From the NCBI RefSeq assembly GCF_013408565.1, contig NZ_JACBZX010000001.1, positions 2,232,001 to 2,296,000 on the forward strand: a stretch of DNA of 64,000 bases. The letters run 5' to 3'. Source of the DNA: Janibacter alkaliphilus (GTDB taxonomy: Bacteria > Actinomycetota > Actinomycetes > Actinomycetales > Dermatophilaceae). Of this stretch, positions 25,732 to 33,725 are shown piece by piece; position 1 is the stretch's first letter; each line of letters starts with the position of its first letter. A model generated the notes under the pieces. That model was not told the origin of the DNA and ran no database searches. It saw only the letters and a list, made by a program, of their open reading frames with translations. The position numbers and the translations under genes are program-made.

Positions 25732-26490
25732 TCAGTCCACCAGGGGAGCGGCGTAGGCGATCGGTTCGACGACGACCGGTGAGCCCGGCCCGCCGTCCCA
25801 CCGAGCGGGCAGCCCGGCCGCGACCAGCTGGTCGACGACGTCCCGCCCCAGGGTCGCCGCCTGAGCCTGGATCGGCCCGCCACCCAGGGCGGAGGCCAGC
25901 TGCGCCCCGACGGCGCTGTGCTCGTCCTCCTCGAGCGCGGCCACCCCGAGCTCGAGCCGCCCCAGCAGCACCATGTCCTCGACCGCGGCCCGTGAGGCGT
26001 AGACGCAGCCGGTGATGATCGCGCCACCTGCCCGGGCCGCGGCGGCGCGGCGCAGCGCCGCCTCGCGCGCCAGGGTCTCGTCCTCCTCGTCGCCGAGCGC
26101 CACGAGCAGCCCGATCGTGGTCAGCCCGCGGGCCGCCGACACCAGCGCCTGGGCATCCGCCGACGGTCCCGGTTGCTGCTCCCGGTACTGCGCCGCCACC
26201 CGGGCGACCAGCTCCTCGAGCTCCCCACGGCCCAGGAGCTCGTCACCAGCCTGTAGACCACTGGCCCGCTCGTCACCGGCTCGCTCGTCACCGCGTCGCT
26301 CGGCGCTCTCCCGGCCGGCGCTCTCCCAGTCGGCGTCGGGCAGCCGGTCCCCGGCCGCACCGGCGAGCAACGCCTCGACGATCTCGCCGCTGGAGCGCAA
26401 CCCGCTGGCCATCTGCAGCCTGATCCACCCGGTGAGGTCAGCCTCCCCCCGGCGTCCCGCCGATCCGTCGGCGGTCTCGTCCTTCTCCAT
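25732..26490 (-). CDS. Conserved hypothetical protein, helical N-terminal region
   Basis: A 252-residue cytoplasmic protein that I do not recognise. The N-terminal part is charged and contains LTGWIRLQMASGLRSSGEIV, which loosely recalls the start of DUF6891-type proteins. A middle part is rich in Glu/Arg (ESAERRGDERAGDERASG). The C-terminal part is mainly Ala-rich helices (ALREAAL-like AREAALRRAAAARAGGAI) and ends AYAAPLVD. No signal peptide or membrane helix. ATG 26490 is chosen because GGGAGG lies just upstream; the frame stays open 75 codons further but there the composition is atypical. It diverges from a small membrane protein gene. Function unknown. Confidence 0.6.
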   Translation of the reverse strand: MEKDETADGSAGRRGEADLTGWIRLQMASGLRSSGEIVEALLAGAAGDRLPDADWESAGRESAERRGDERAGDERASGLQAGDELLGRGELEELVARVAAQYREQQPGPSADAQALVSAARGLTTIGLLVALGDEEDETLAREAALRRAAAARAGGAIITGCVYASRAAVEDMVLLGRLELGVAALEEDEHSAVGAQLASALGGGPIQAQAATLGRDVVDQLVAAGLPARWDGGPGSPVVVEPIAYAAPLVD

Positions 26491-26716
26491 CCCTGCGTCC
26501 TCCCTGCGTGCGGCGCCGACCCCGCCGGTCGGCAGCACCAGCATGGTGCACCCGCAGGCGCCGGCCGAGCCCGGGCCGTCCGAGCCCGGGCCGCACGACC
26601 CGCCGCGCGACCTCACGTCCTGCGCGGCTGCGCCCGAGGCGCGGGTTAGGGTGCGTCTCGAGCGGCCACCCGTCGGCCGCGAGCGACGCGAGACCAGACG
26701 CAGGGGAGACGACACG

Positions 26717-27166
26717 ATGGCCGACCAGTCGCCGTACCCACCGTCCGAGGGCCAACCGCCCTACCGGCCACCTGACCAGCCGCCGTACCCGTCGGCCGCG
26801 GGTCAGCCACCCCCCGGCCAGCCGCCGTACCCGCCGGCCGGGCAGCTCCCCCCGCCCTACCCGCCGCCGGGACGGCTGCCACCGCCGATGCCCCACCCGG
26901 TGCAGCCACGCAAGGAGCCGTTGCTCTCGCTGCTCATCTCCTTCCTCGTACCCGGGGTCGGGTCGATGATCAACGGGGACGTCAGCGCCGGCGTCGGGAT
27001 CCTCGTCGGCTACGGCCTGAGCATCGTCTTCATGGTCTGCTTCTCCTGGTTCTTCTTCATCGGCTTCCTGGCCCTCCCGGTGATGCTCGGCTTCTGGGGA
27101 TACGGCATGTACGACGCCTACCAGGGGGCGGTCCGGGCCAACCAGCGGGCCGGCTACCCCTTCTGA
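26717..27166 (+). CDS. Pro-rich TM2-like small membrane protein
   Basis: A 149-residue membrane protein. Residues 1-70 are a cytoplasmic Pro/Tyr-rich tail with repeats of QPPYP and PPYPPPG. Residues about 75-140 form TM2-like helices: LLSLLISFLVPGVGSMINGD, VGILVGYGLSIVFMVCFSWF and FLALPVMLGFWGYGMYDAYQ. Function unknown; such proteins are common in actinobacteria. ATG 26717 has AGGGGAGA upstream, and TAGGGT at 26647-26652 may be its -10 box. The next gene, in the same direction 120 bases later, also couples a low-complexity tail to a membrane helix. Confidence 0.75.
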   Translation: MADQSPYPPSEGQPPYRPPDQPPYPSAAGQPPPGQPPYPPAGQLPPPYPPPGRLPPPMPHPVQPRKEPLLSLLISFLVPGVGSMINGDVSAGVGILVGYGLSIVFMVCFSWFFFIGFLALPVMLGFWGYGMYDAYQGAVRANQRAGYPF

Positions 27167-27286
27167 GCCCGGGGCACCCGCACCTCTGCTGACCTGGGGA
27201 CTTCTCCCCATCGGCTCCTGGCGCGACGCCCGGTAGGGTTGCCCGACGCATGCACCGACTTCACCTTCGACGAGGGGGACCCTCAG

Positions 27287-28708
27287 ATGAGCGACTGGGC
27301 GGCCGGCTGGTACCCGGACCCTGAGCAGGACGGACAGATCCGCTACTGGGACGGCGGCTCGTGGACCGAGCACCGTCAGCCGACCCCCGAGGGCTTCGGG
27401 GTCGAGCAGCCGGGGGCGGGCGCGTCCTCGGGTGACGCCGGTGACTCGGGCGTCGACGAGGCGACCCGGGTGCGCCCCAGCAGCGAGCGGGCTCCCGAGA
27501 CCCAGGCCATGCCGGCGTCGGAGTCCTCGCCCGCCGAGGGCAGCCAGCCGCCGAGCTACGGCGGCGGCGAGACCGGGTCGTCGTCCTACGGCCAGTCCTC
27601 GTACGGTCAGCAGGACTCCGGCTACGGCCAGTCCTCCTACGGTCAGCAGGAGTCCGGCTACGGGCAGGGTGGCTACGGCCAGTCCTCCTACGATCAGCAG
27701 GAGTCCGGCTACGGGCAGGGTGGCTACGGCCAGTCCTCCTACGGTCAGCAGGACTCCGGCTACGGCCAGGGTGGCTACGGCCAGTCCTCCTACGGTCAGC
27801 AGGACTCCGGCTACGGCCAGGGCGGCTACGGCCAGTCCTCCTACGGCGCGGGTCAGCAGGGCCAGCCGGGGCAGGAGGCGCAGTCCGAGGACGGGAAGAA
27901 GCGCAACCTCACACTGCCGATCATCGCCGCGGTGGTGGTCCTGGTGCTCGCCATCGCGCTGTGCGTCGGCGGCATCTTCTTCTTCACCGGGGACGACGAG
28001 AGCGAGGGCACCGGCTCCTCCTCGAGCAGCAGCTCCAGCTCCACGAGCGAGAGCTCGAGCAGCTCCAGCTCGAGCGACCCGACCTCGTCGAGCTCGTCCT
28101 CCTCCAGCAGCAGCTCCGCGACGCCGACCGGCTCGAGCAGCACCGGCAGCGACGGGGTGCGTTCGGCGGAGTTCGACAAGACCTACAGCGGCAGCGGCGC
28201 CGAGGTGATCAAGGTGCCGCCGGGTGACGGTCCGGGGCTGGTCGAGGTCGAGTACACCGGCGAGAGCAACTTCGTCGTCAAGGGTCAGGACACCAACGGC
28301 TCGGACACCGGCGACCTGGTCTTCAACACCATCGGCGACACCACCGGGACGGGCGCCTACAACCTCACCAGCTACGGGGGCGGCACCAACCGCCTGGCGA
28401 TCGAGGGCGACGGCGACTGGAAGATCACCTACAAGAAGATCGAGAGCGCCCCGACCTTCGGCTCCAGCGAGAGCGGCAGCGGGTCCAAGGTCTTCAAGTG
28501 GGAGGGCGGCAGCGCGGACATCGAGTCCACCTTCACCGCCCCGTCGGACAGCTTCCTCGGCGACTTCGTCGTCACCGCGGTCGGCGGCGACTCCCCGGAC
28601 CGGCTGGTCAGCGAGTTCGAGGACTTCGAGGGCACGACGACGGTGCAGGACGGCACGGAGTACCTCGTCATCGAGGCCAGCGGCGACTGGGAGATCACCA
28701 AGAAGTGA
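27287..28708 (+). CDS. DUF2510 membrane protein with SYGQ tandem-repeat domain
   Basis: A 473-residue protein. A DUF2510 domain opens it ([20 protein letters not shown], residues 4-33). Residues about 101-188 are a tandem repeat with 17-residue unit [17 protein letters not shown] (four full units plus partial ends). A membrane helix follows at about 210-233 ([20 protein letters not shown]), then a long poly-Ser linker (243-290) and an extracellular C-terminal domain of about 180 residues with two similar halves ([35 protein letters not shown]), each perhaps a small beta sandwich. GAGGGGGA precedes ATG 27287; TAGGGT is at 27234-27239. The role is unknown. Confidence 0.8.
   Translation: MSDWAAGWYPDPEQDGQIRYWDGGSWTEHRQPTPEGFGVEQPGAGASSGDAGDSGVDEATRVRPSSERAPETQAMPASESSPAEGSQPPSYGGGETGSSSYGQSSYGQQDSGYGQSSYGQQESGYGQGGYGQSSYDQQESGYGQGGYGQSSYGQQDSGYGQGGYGQSSYGQQDSGYGQGGYGQSSYGAGQQGQPGQEAQSEDGKKRNLTLPIIAAVVVLVLAIALCVGGIFFFTGDDESEGTGSSSSSSSSSTSESSSSSSSSDPTSSSSSSSSSSSATPTGSSSTGSDGVRSAEFDKTYSGSGAEVIKVPPGDGPGLVEVEYTGESNFVVKGQDTNGSDTGDLVFNTIGDTTGTGAYNLTSYGGGTNRLAIEGDGDWKITYKKIESAPTFGSSESGSGSKVFKWEGGSADIESTFTAPSDSFLGDFVVTAVGGDSPDRLVSEFEDFEGTTTVQDGTEYLVIEASGDWEITKK
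27587..27850 (+). repeat. 51-base in-frame tandem repeat (SYGQ repeats)
   Basis: Four near-identical 51-base units, flanked by partial units, code for YGQSSYGQQ(D/E)SGYGQGG. Differences between units are few (D/E swaps, one G to D). Such an array is prone to changes in copy number by slippage or recombination. Confidence 0.9.
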
Positions 28709-28725
28709 CCTGAGCAGGTCGTCGA

Positions 28726-28765
28726 CGTCGGCGGGCGCACCCTCACCAGGGGGCGCCCGCCGACG
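28726..28765. terminator. Bidirectional terminator between the DUF2510 gene and sdaA
   Basis: A 13-pair stem (CGTCGGCGGGCGC / GCGCCCGCCGACG); the loop can pair again (CCCT/AGGG). It lies between two convergent genes and can serve both. Confidence 0.8.
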
Positions 28766-28784
28766 CGCGTCAGCACTCGATGAC

Positions 28785-30185
28785 TCAGCACTCGATGACG
28801 TTGACCGCCACGACATTCAGGGCCAGCCCGCCCCGGGCGGTCTCCTTGTACTTCACCTTCATGTCGCGCCCGGTGTCCCGCATCGTCGCGACGACCTTGT
28901 CCAGCGAGACCACGTGGCTGCCGTCCCCGCGCAGCGCGGTCCGGGCGGCGGTGATGGCCTTGACCGCGGCGACCGCGTTGCGCTCGATGCACGGGATCTG
29001 CACCAGACCGCCGACCGGGTCGCAGGTCAGCCCGAGGTTGTGCTCCATGCCGATCTCGGCGGCGTTCTCCACCTGGGCCGGGGTGCCGCCGAGCACCGCG
29101 GCCATCGCCCCGGCCGCCATCGAGCAGGCCGAGCCCACCTCTCCCTGGCAGCCCACCTCGGCCCCGCTGATCGACGCGTTCTCCTTGTAGATCACCCCGA
29201 TCGCCCCGGCCGTCAGCAGGAAGCGCACGATCCCGTCCTCGTCGGCGCCGGGCACGTGCTCGACGTAGTAGCGCAGCACCGCCGGGATGATCCCGGCCGC
29301 GCCGTTGGTCGGGGCGGTCACCACCCGGCCCCCGGCGGCGTTCTCCTCGTTGACCGCCAGCGCGTAGAGGGTCAGCCAGTCCATCCCGCGAAGGGGGTCG
29401 GCGCCCGCCTCCTCGCGGCCCGCCTCCTCCACCAGCCGGCGATGCAGGTCGGGCGCGCGCCGGCGCACCCGCAGGCCCCCGGGCAGCACCCCTTCGGTGC
29501 TCAGCCCGTTGTCGATGCACTCGCGCATCACCGACCAGATGTGCAGCAGCCCGGAGCGCACCTGCTCCTCGTCGCGCCACGACCGCTCGTTCTCCAGCAT
29601 CAGCCGGTCGATGGACAGCCCCGTGTCGGCGCAGCGCGCCAGCAGCGCGTCCCCGGTGGTGAAGGGGTGCGCCACCGGGGTGCGGTCCTCGACGATCCGG
29701 GTCGAGCCGGAGGCGTCCTCGCCGACGACGAACCCGCCGCCGACCGAGTAGTAGGTGTGCGTGGCCAGCGCGGCGCCGTCCTCGTCCAGCGCGGCGAACC
29801 GCATCCCGTTGGGGTGCAACGGCAGGCTGGCGCGGCGGTGCAGCACGACGTCGCGATCCGGGTCCAGCGCGATCTCGTGCCGACCCAGCAGGCTGATCCG
29901 CCCGGTCCGGCCGATCTCCTCGAGGCGGTCGGCGACCGCCCGGGGGTCGCAGGTCTCCGGTCGCTCGCCACCGAGCCCGAGCAGCACCGCGGAGTAGGAG
30001 CCGTGACCGTGGCCGGTGGCGCCGAGGGAGCCGAAGAGCTCGCACCGTACCCCGTCGACGGCGTCGAGCAGGCCGTCCTGCTCCAGCTGCTCGACGAAGA
30101 GGACGGCCGCCCGCATCGGACCGACCGTGTGCGAGCTGGAGGGGCCGATGCCCACCGAGAAGAGGTCGAAGACGCTCAGTGCCAC
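28785..30185 (-). CDS. sdaA: L-serine ammonia-lyase (serine dehydratase), iron-sulfur type
   Basis: A 466-residue single-chain L-serine dehydratase that turns serine into pyruvate and ammonia using a 4Fe-4S cluster. The start [20 protein letters not shown] is the family signature. The alpha part holds the cluster Cys residues in [15 protein letters not shown] and [15 protein letters not shown]. The C-terminus ends NVIEC, as usual, its terminal Cys plugging the active site. GTG 30185 is preferred over GTG 30194 because TAGGGT (minus strand, plus 30193-30198) lies exactly 7 bases before it. The last 15 bases of the gene are duplicated just after the stop. No serine transporter is adjacent. Confidence 0.95.
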   Translation of the reverse strand: MALSVFDLFSVGIGPSSSHTVGPMRAAVLFVEQLEQDGLLDAVDGVRCELFGSLGATGHGHGSYSAVLLGLGGERPETCDPRAVADRLEEIGRTGRISLLGRHEIALDPDRDVVLHRRASLPLHPNGMRFAALDEDGAALATHTYYSVGGGFVVGEDASGSTRIVEDRTPVAHPFTTGDALLARCADTGLSIDRLMLENERSWRDEEQVRSGLLHIWSVMRECIDNGLSTEGVLPGGLRVRRRAPDLHRRLVEEAGREEAGADPLRGMDWLTLYALAVNEENAAGGRVVTAPTNGAAGIIPAVLRYYVEHVPGADEDGIVRFLLTAGAIGVIYKENASISGAEVGCQGEVGSACSMAAGAMAAVLGGTPAQVENAAEIGMEHNLGLTCDPVGGLVQIPCIERNAVAAVKAITAARTALRGDGSHVVSLDKVVATMRDTGRDMKVKYKETARGGLALNVVAVNVIEC

Positions 30186-30302
30186 GCCGGTCACCCTACT
30201 GCCGCTGTCTCAGCATGTGGTCACATCGACGTCACGGCGCGCCTCGTCCGGGGCTGTGGAGAACTCCGCGGCCGATCTGGCCGAAGCCGCCATGCTGCGG
30301 GC

Positions 30303-30737
30303 ATGAGCTTCCACGACCTGCCGAAGGGCTGGCCCTCCCGGTCCCTGGAGGACCCGGTGCTGGCCGCCGACGTCGTCGACCTCGTCGTGCGCGACAGCGA
30401 GCGCGCGGTCGGCAGCCTCAGCCTGCTGCTCTGCGACGGCACCGGCCGGATGATCCAGCCGGTGACCATCGAGGACGTGCCGCACGGCTGCACCGAGGAG
30501 GAGCGCGAACGCGTCTTCGACGCCTTCGTCGGTCACCTCGGCGGAGCGCTCGGCGGACTGGTGCTGGCCCTCGGCCGGCCCCGCGGCAGAGTCCCGGAGG
30601 ACCCGGAGCGGGCCTGGCACGAGACGGCGATCCGGGCCTGCGACGCCGGCGGGGTCCGGCTGCTCGGGTGCTACCTGGCCACCGAGGACGGCGTGGTGGC
30701 GATGCCGCGATGGACCGAGCCGCGGCTGGCCGGCTGA
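30303..30737 (+). CDS. Conserved actinobacterial hypothetical protein
   Basis: A 144-residue soluble protein without a named family. It begins MSFHDLPKGWPSRSLEDPVL, has DLVVRDSERAVGSLSLLLCD and DAFVGHLGGALGGLVLALGR, and ends with RAWHETAIRACDAGGVRLLG and CYLATEDGVVAMPRW. The pattern of a conserved histidine before a GVxLLGxxLAT strand is seen in many actinobacterial proteins of unknown role that resemble a JAB-like fold; this is only a likeness. A sequence CTGTGGAGAACTC lies 49 bases upstream, also found before the gene at 38989. It converges with the carboxyltransferase gene 18 bases later. Confidence 0.6.
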   Translation: MSFHDLPKGWPSRSLEDPVLAADVVDLVVRDSERAVGSLSLLLCDGTGRMIQPVTIEDVPHGCTEEERERVFDAFVGHLGGALGGLVLALGRPRGRVPEDPERAWHETAIRACDAGGVRLLGCYLATEDGVVAMPRWTEPRLAG

Positions 30738-30755
30738 CCCGTCGACCTGAGCAGG

Positions 30756-32246
30756 TCAGCCCTCGTCGAGCTGGAGCTGCACCTGCCGGGCGATCTCGGC
30801 GCCGACGGCGGCGGCGAAGCCCTCCGGGTCCTCGTGCGCCGCCGGCCGCTCCGGCACGACGACGTCGACCACCCCGTCGGCGAGCATCTGGGCCGAGCCG
30901 ACCCGCTGCCGCGTGGCCAGCAGCGCGGCGTGCTCGGTGTCCTTGTAGACGATGGCGCTGGCCCCCTCCGGCGGCAGCGGGCTCAGCCAGCCGTGCTCGG
31001 CGGCGATCACCCGACGTGCCGGCAGCAGCGCCAGCGCGCCGCCCCCGGTGCCCTGGCCGAGCAGCACCGACACGCTGGGCACCCCCAGGGTGGTCATGTC
31101 CGCCAGCGACCGGGCGATCTCGCCGGCCAGCGCGCCCTCCTCGGCGTGCCGGGACAGGTCCGCCCCCGGGGTGTCGATGACCGTGACCAGCGGCAGGCCG
31201 AGCTGGTCGGCCATGGCCATGCCCCGGCGCGCCTCGCGCAGCGCCGCCGGGCCCATCGACTGCTCCACCTGGTAGCGGCGGTCCTGACCGGCCAGCACGC
31301 AGGGCCGCCCGCCGAAGGAGGCCAGCGCCAGCATGACGCCCTGGTCGGACTCGCCGTGCCCGGTGCCGTTGAGCGGGATCACGTCGTCGGCGGCGTGCCG
31401 CAGCAGCTCGCGCACCCCGGGCCGGTCCGCCCGGCGGGTGGTGGTCACCGAGGCCCACACCCGCGCGATCTCCTCGTCGGAGGGCTCGGGGTGGCTGGCG
31501 TACCCGCCCAGGGCCACACCCGCCGGGGGCGCGGCCTCGACCGGCGCGACCACGTCGGGTGCCGGCGTGCTGCGGGTGGAGAGCAGGCGCAGCGCCCGCG
31601 CGGCGACCGGTGCCAGCTCCTCGGTCGGCACAGCCGCGTCGATGATCCCGTTGGCCACGAGGTTCTCCGAGACCTGCACCCCGGCCGGGAAGGGCTCGCC
31701 GTGCAGCGTCTCGTAGACCACGGGGCCGAGGAAGCCGACCAGGGCGCCCGGCTCGGCGATCGTCATGTGCCCCAGCGACCCCCACGAGGCGAAGACCCCG
31801 CCGGTGGTCGGGTGCCGCAGGTAGACCAGGTAGGGCAGCCCGGCGGCCTTGTGCGCCACCACCGCCGCGGAGATGTCCACCATCGTGACGAAGGCGGGCG
31901 TGCCCTCCTGCATCCGGGTGCCGCCGCTGGCGGTGGCCGCGACCAGCGGCAGCCGCTCGGCGGTCGCCCGGCGCACGGCGGCGACGATCCGCCCGGCGGC
32001 GGCCCGGCCGATCGACCCACCGAGGAAGGCGAACTCGCCGACGACCAGGGCGACGTCGTGCCCCTCGATCCGGGCCCGGCCGGTGATCACCGACTCGTCG
32101 GTGCCGGCCCGCGCCGCGGCGGCGTCCAGGGCCTGCCGGTAGCCCTCGTCCAGCCCGTCCCGGGAGATCGGCTCGTCCCAGGAGACGAAGCTGGCCTCGT
32201 CGACGACCTGGTCGACGAGCTCGTGGGCACCGGGGCGTCGTGGCAT
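30756..32246 (-). CDS. Fused acyl-CoA carboxylase carboxyltransferase (beta plus alpha halves)
   Basis: A 496-residue protein joining both carboxyltransferase halves. The beta-like N-terminal half has FAFLGGSIGRAAAGRIVAAV and ATASGGTRMQEGTPAFV, where the GG-T motif forms an oxyanion hole. The alpha-like C-terminal half has DTPGADLSRHAEEGALAGEI and GQGTGGGALALLPARRVIAA. It would move the carboxyl from biotin to acetyl- or another acyl-CoA. The Cys4 zinc finger at the start of classical AccD is absent. ATG 32246 is used; ATG 32255 is 3 codons earlier. No biotin carboxylase gene is near, so its partner must lie elsewhere. It diverges from two small membrane protein genes. Confidence 0.88.
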   Translation of the reverse strand: MPRRPGAHELVDQVVDEASFVSWDEPISRDGLDEGYRQALDAAAARAGTDESVITGRARIEGHDVALVVGEFAFLGGSIGRAAAGRIVAAVRRATAERLPLVAATASGGTRMQEGTPAFVTMVDISAAVVAHKAAGLPYLVYLRHPTTGGVFASWGSLGHMTIAEPGALVGFLGPVVYETLHGEPFPAGVQVSENLVANGIIDAAVPTEELAPVAARALRLLSTRSTPAPDVVAPVEAAPPAGVALGGYASHPEPSDEEIARVWASVTTTRRADRPGVRELLRHAADDVIPLNGTGHGESDQGVMLALASFGGRPCVLAGQDRRYQVEQSMGPAALREARRGMAMADQLGLPLVTVIDTPGADLSRHAEEGALAGEIARSLADMTTLGVPSVSVLLGQGTGGGALALLPARRVIAAEHGWLSPLPPEGASAIVYKDTEHAALLATRQRVGSAQMLADGVVDVVVPERPAAHEDPEGFAAAVGAEIARQVQLQLDEG

Positions 32247-32288
32247 GGCCCGCATCGTGCCAGCCGGCGCGCTGGGTACCCTGGCGCC

Positions 32289-32651
32289 GTGCTTGTGCCC
32301 TTGACCACGATCGTCATCGCGTCGGTGGTCGTGCTCGCGGCGCTCGCCGCGATCTACCTCGTCATCGACCGGATCGTCGACGACGCCCTGCTGCTGGTCA
32401 CCGCGGTGGTCGAGCTGCTGCTGCTCGCGCTCGCGGTCGTCGTGGTGCTGGTGCACCGGGACGTCGGGGACTCCTCGGAGGGAGCGACGATGCTGGCCTA
32501 CGCCCTCACCCTGCCGGTGGTGCCGCCGGCGGTCGTCTTCCTCGCGCTGAAGGAGAAGACCCGGTGGACCATGGGGGTGGTCATCGCCGGGGCGCTCACC
32601 GTCGCGGTGATGGCCTACCGCATCCTGCAGATCTGGTGGACCGGTGCCTGA
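32289..32651 (+). CDS. Small integral membrane protein (four helices)
   Basis: A 120-residue, very hydrophobic protein with about four helices: TTIVIASVVVLAALAAIYLV, ALLLVTAVVELLLLALAVVV, MLAYALTLPVVPPAVVFLAL and MGVVIAGALTVAVMAYRILQ. No family is recognised with certainty; similar proteins are paired with the next gene type in actinobacteria. TACCCT at 32277-32282 lies 6 bases before GTG 32289, so the mRNA is probably leaderless. It overlaps the next membrane protein gene by 8 bases, showing an operon. Confidence 0.7.
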   Translation: MLVPLTTIVIASVVVLAALAAIYLVIDRIVDDALLLVTAVVELLLLALAVVVVLVHRDVGDSSEGATMLAYALTLPVVPPAVVFLALKEKTRWTMGVVIAGALTVAVMAYRILQIWWTGA

Positions 32652-33057
32652 GCGGCGGCCCGCGCCCGAGCGCGCCGGGCACGGGCCGTGGGTGCTCGTC
32701 GTCGCCGCCTACGGGGTGCTGGCGCTGGCGGCCACCGGCCGCTCGATCCTGCAGATCGTCGAGTACTTCGAGCGGGCCCCGCTGGCCTACGTCCTCTCCG
32801 CGGTCGCCGCGGTGCTCTACCTGCTGGCGACGATCGCCCTGGGCAAGGGGATGAGCCGGCTGGCCGCGGTCACGGTGAGCGTCGAGGCGGTCGGGGTCCT
32901 CGTCGTGGGCACGCTGTCGTACGCGGCGCCGGAGCTCTTCCCGGACCAGACGGTGTGGTCGCACTTCGGCTCGGGCTACGGCTACCTGCCGCTGGTGCTG
33001 CCCTTCGTCGGGCTGTGGTGGCTCAGCCGGCAGGCTCGAGCAGGAAGAGCGGGATGA
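32644..33057 (+). CDS. Integral membrane protein, second gene of a membrane pair
   Basis: A 137-residue protein with about four helices (WVLVVAAYGVLALAATGRSI, LAYVLSAVAAVLYLLATIAL, AAVTVSVEAVGVLVVGTLSY and GYLPLVLPFVGLWWL). HFGSGYGYLPL between the last two helices looks conserved. GTG 32644 overlaps the previous gene by 8 bases. Its 3' end overlaps the reductase gene on the other strand by 35 bases (33023-33057). Function unknown; both proteins of the pair may form one membrane complex (inference). Confidence 0.7.
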   Translation: MPERRPAPERAGHGPWVLVVAAYGVLALAATGRSILQIVEYFERAPLAYVLSAVAAVLYLLATIALGKGMSRLAAVTVSVEAVGVLVVGTLSYAAPELFPDQTVWSHFGSGYGYLPLVLPFVGLWWLSRQARAGRAG

Positions 33058-33445
33058 GCCGCTCGGCCCGCTCCTGGTACTCCGCGTAGGGCGGGAAGGC
33101 GGCCACGCAGCGCTCCCACCAGGCGTCCCGCTCCGGCCCCGGGGCCAGCTCGCGCACCGTCACCTGCAGGCTCTCCCGGCCGTCCAGGAGCTCGATCTGC
33201 GGGTTGGCGCGCAGGTTGTGCACCCAGTGCGGGTCCTTCTCCTGGCCGCCAGCGCTGCCGACGGCGGCGTAGGCGCCGTCGTGCTCGACCCGCATCAGCG
33301 GGACGTGGCGCACCTGCCCCGAGCGCGCGCCGATGGTGTGCAGCAGCACCACCGAGCGGTCCATGATGTCGACCACCGCGGTGTCGCCGGCCTCGAGGAT
33401 CTGGGCGGCCTGGTCGTGGGCCCAGGAGAACTTGTGGGTGCTCAT
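33023..33445 (-). CDS. Nitroreductase family deazaflavin (F420)-dependent oxidoreductase
   Basis: A 140-residue split-barrel protein of the DDN family (deazaflavin-dependent nitroreductase). LLHTIGARSGQVRHVPLMRV is the family signature for cofactor binding, and DPHWVHNLRANPQIEL and PPYAEYQERAERLIPLFLLE complete it. Members reduce quinones or nitro compounds with F420H2; some bind FMN or fatty acids instead. ATG 33445. Its 3' end overlaps, tail to tail, with the membrane protein gene by 35 bases. Third split-barrel type protein in this window with those at 853 and 2046. Confidence 0.9.
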   Translation of the reverse strand: MSTHKFSWAHDQAAQILEAGDTAVVDIMDRSVVLLHTIGARSGQVRHVPLMRVEHDGAYAAVGSAGGQEKDPHWVHNLRANPQIELLDGRESLQVTVRELAPGPERDAWWERCVAAFPPYAEYQERAERLIPLFLLEPAG

Positions 33446-33511
33446 GGACCCAGCCTCGCCCCGGCACCGACCCCCGTCAATCGGGGGTGGCCCGGGCCAC
33501 GGCCGGGAGGG

Positions 33512-33541
33512 TTGTCAGCGGCGGGGGAGCGCGTCTAGGTT
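33512..33541 (+). promoter_or_regulatory. Promoter of the metY riboswitch transcript
   Basis: TTGTCA (33512-33517), 18-base spacer, TAGGTT (33536-33541). The transcript would start near 33547, at the first base of riboswitch stem P1. Confidence 0.65.
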
Positions 33542-33545
33542 GAGC

Positions 33546-33668
33546 CCAGGTCTTGAGCGCCAGCGCGAAGCCCCGGCTCGCTGGCCGGCAACCCTCCACC
33601 CGCGGTGGGGTGCCCCGGGAGACGACCTGGACCGGCCGGCAATCCCGCCGACGGTCAAGCGCGAGCAC
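33546..33668 (+). ncRNA. SAM riboswitch (SAM-IV type) controlling metY
   Basis: The conserved core GCCCCGGCTCGCTGG, GGCAACCCTCC and GGGGTGCCCCGGG is present, closed by P1 (CCAGGTC at 33546-33552 with GACCTGG at 33624-33630). A further hairpin and the AAGCGCGAGC end (to about 33668) follow, as in the actinobacterial SAM-IV class. The riboswitch binds S-adenosylmethionine and lowers expression of metY, whose start is 57 bases later. A second copy lies at 53131 before metX. Confidence 0.87.
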
Positions 33669-33725
33669 GTCCCGCAGGCGCCCGGCGCCCAGGACCACGT
33701 CGCTCACCGAGCACGAGGAGCACCC

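Noticed and set aside
26491..26715. Extension of the 25732-26490 gene by 75 codons
   Set aside because: The extension has biased composition, no homology-like features, and the downstream ATG has a good ribosome binding site.
27853..28179. Minus-strand Leu/Glu-rich frame within the DUF2510 gene
   Set aside because: It is the antisense reading of the poly-Ser codons and is not a gene.
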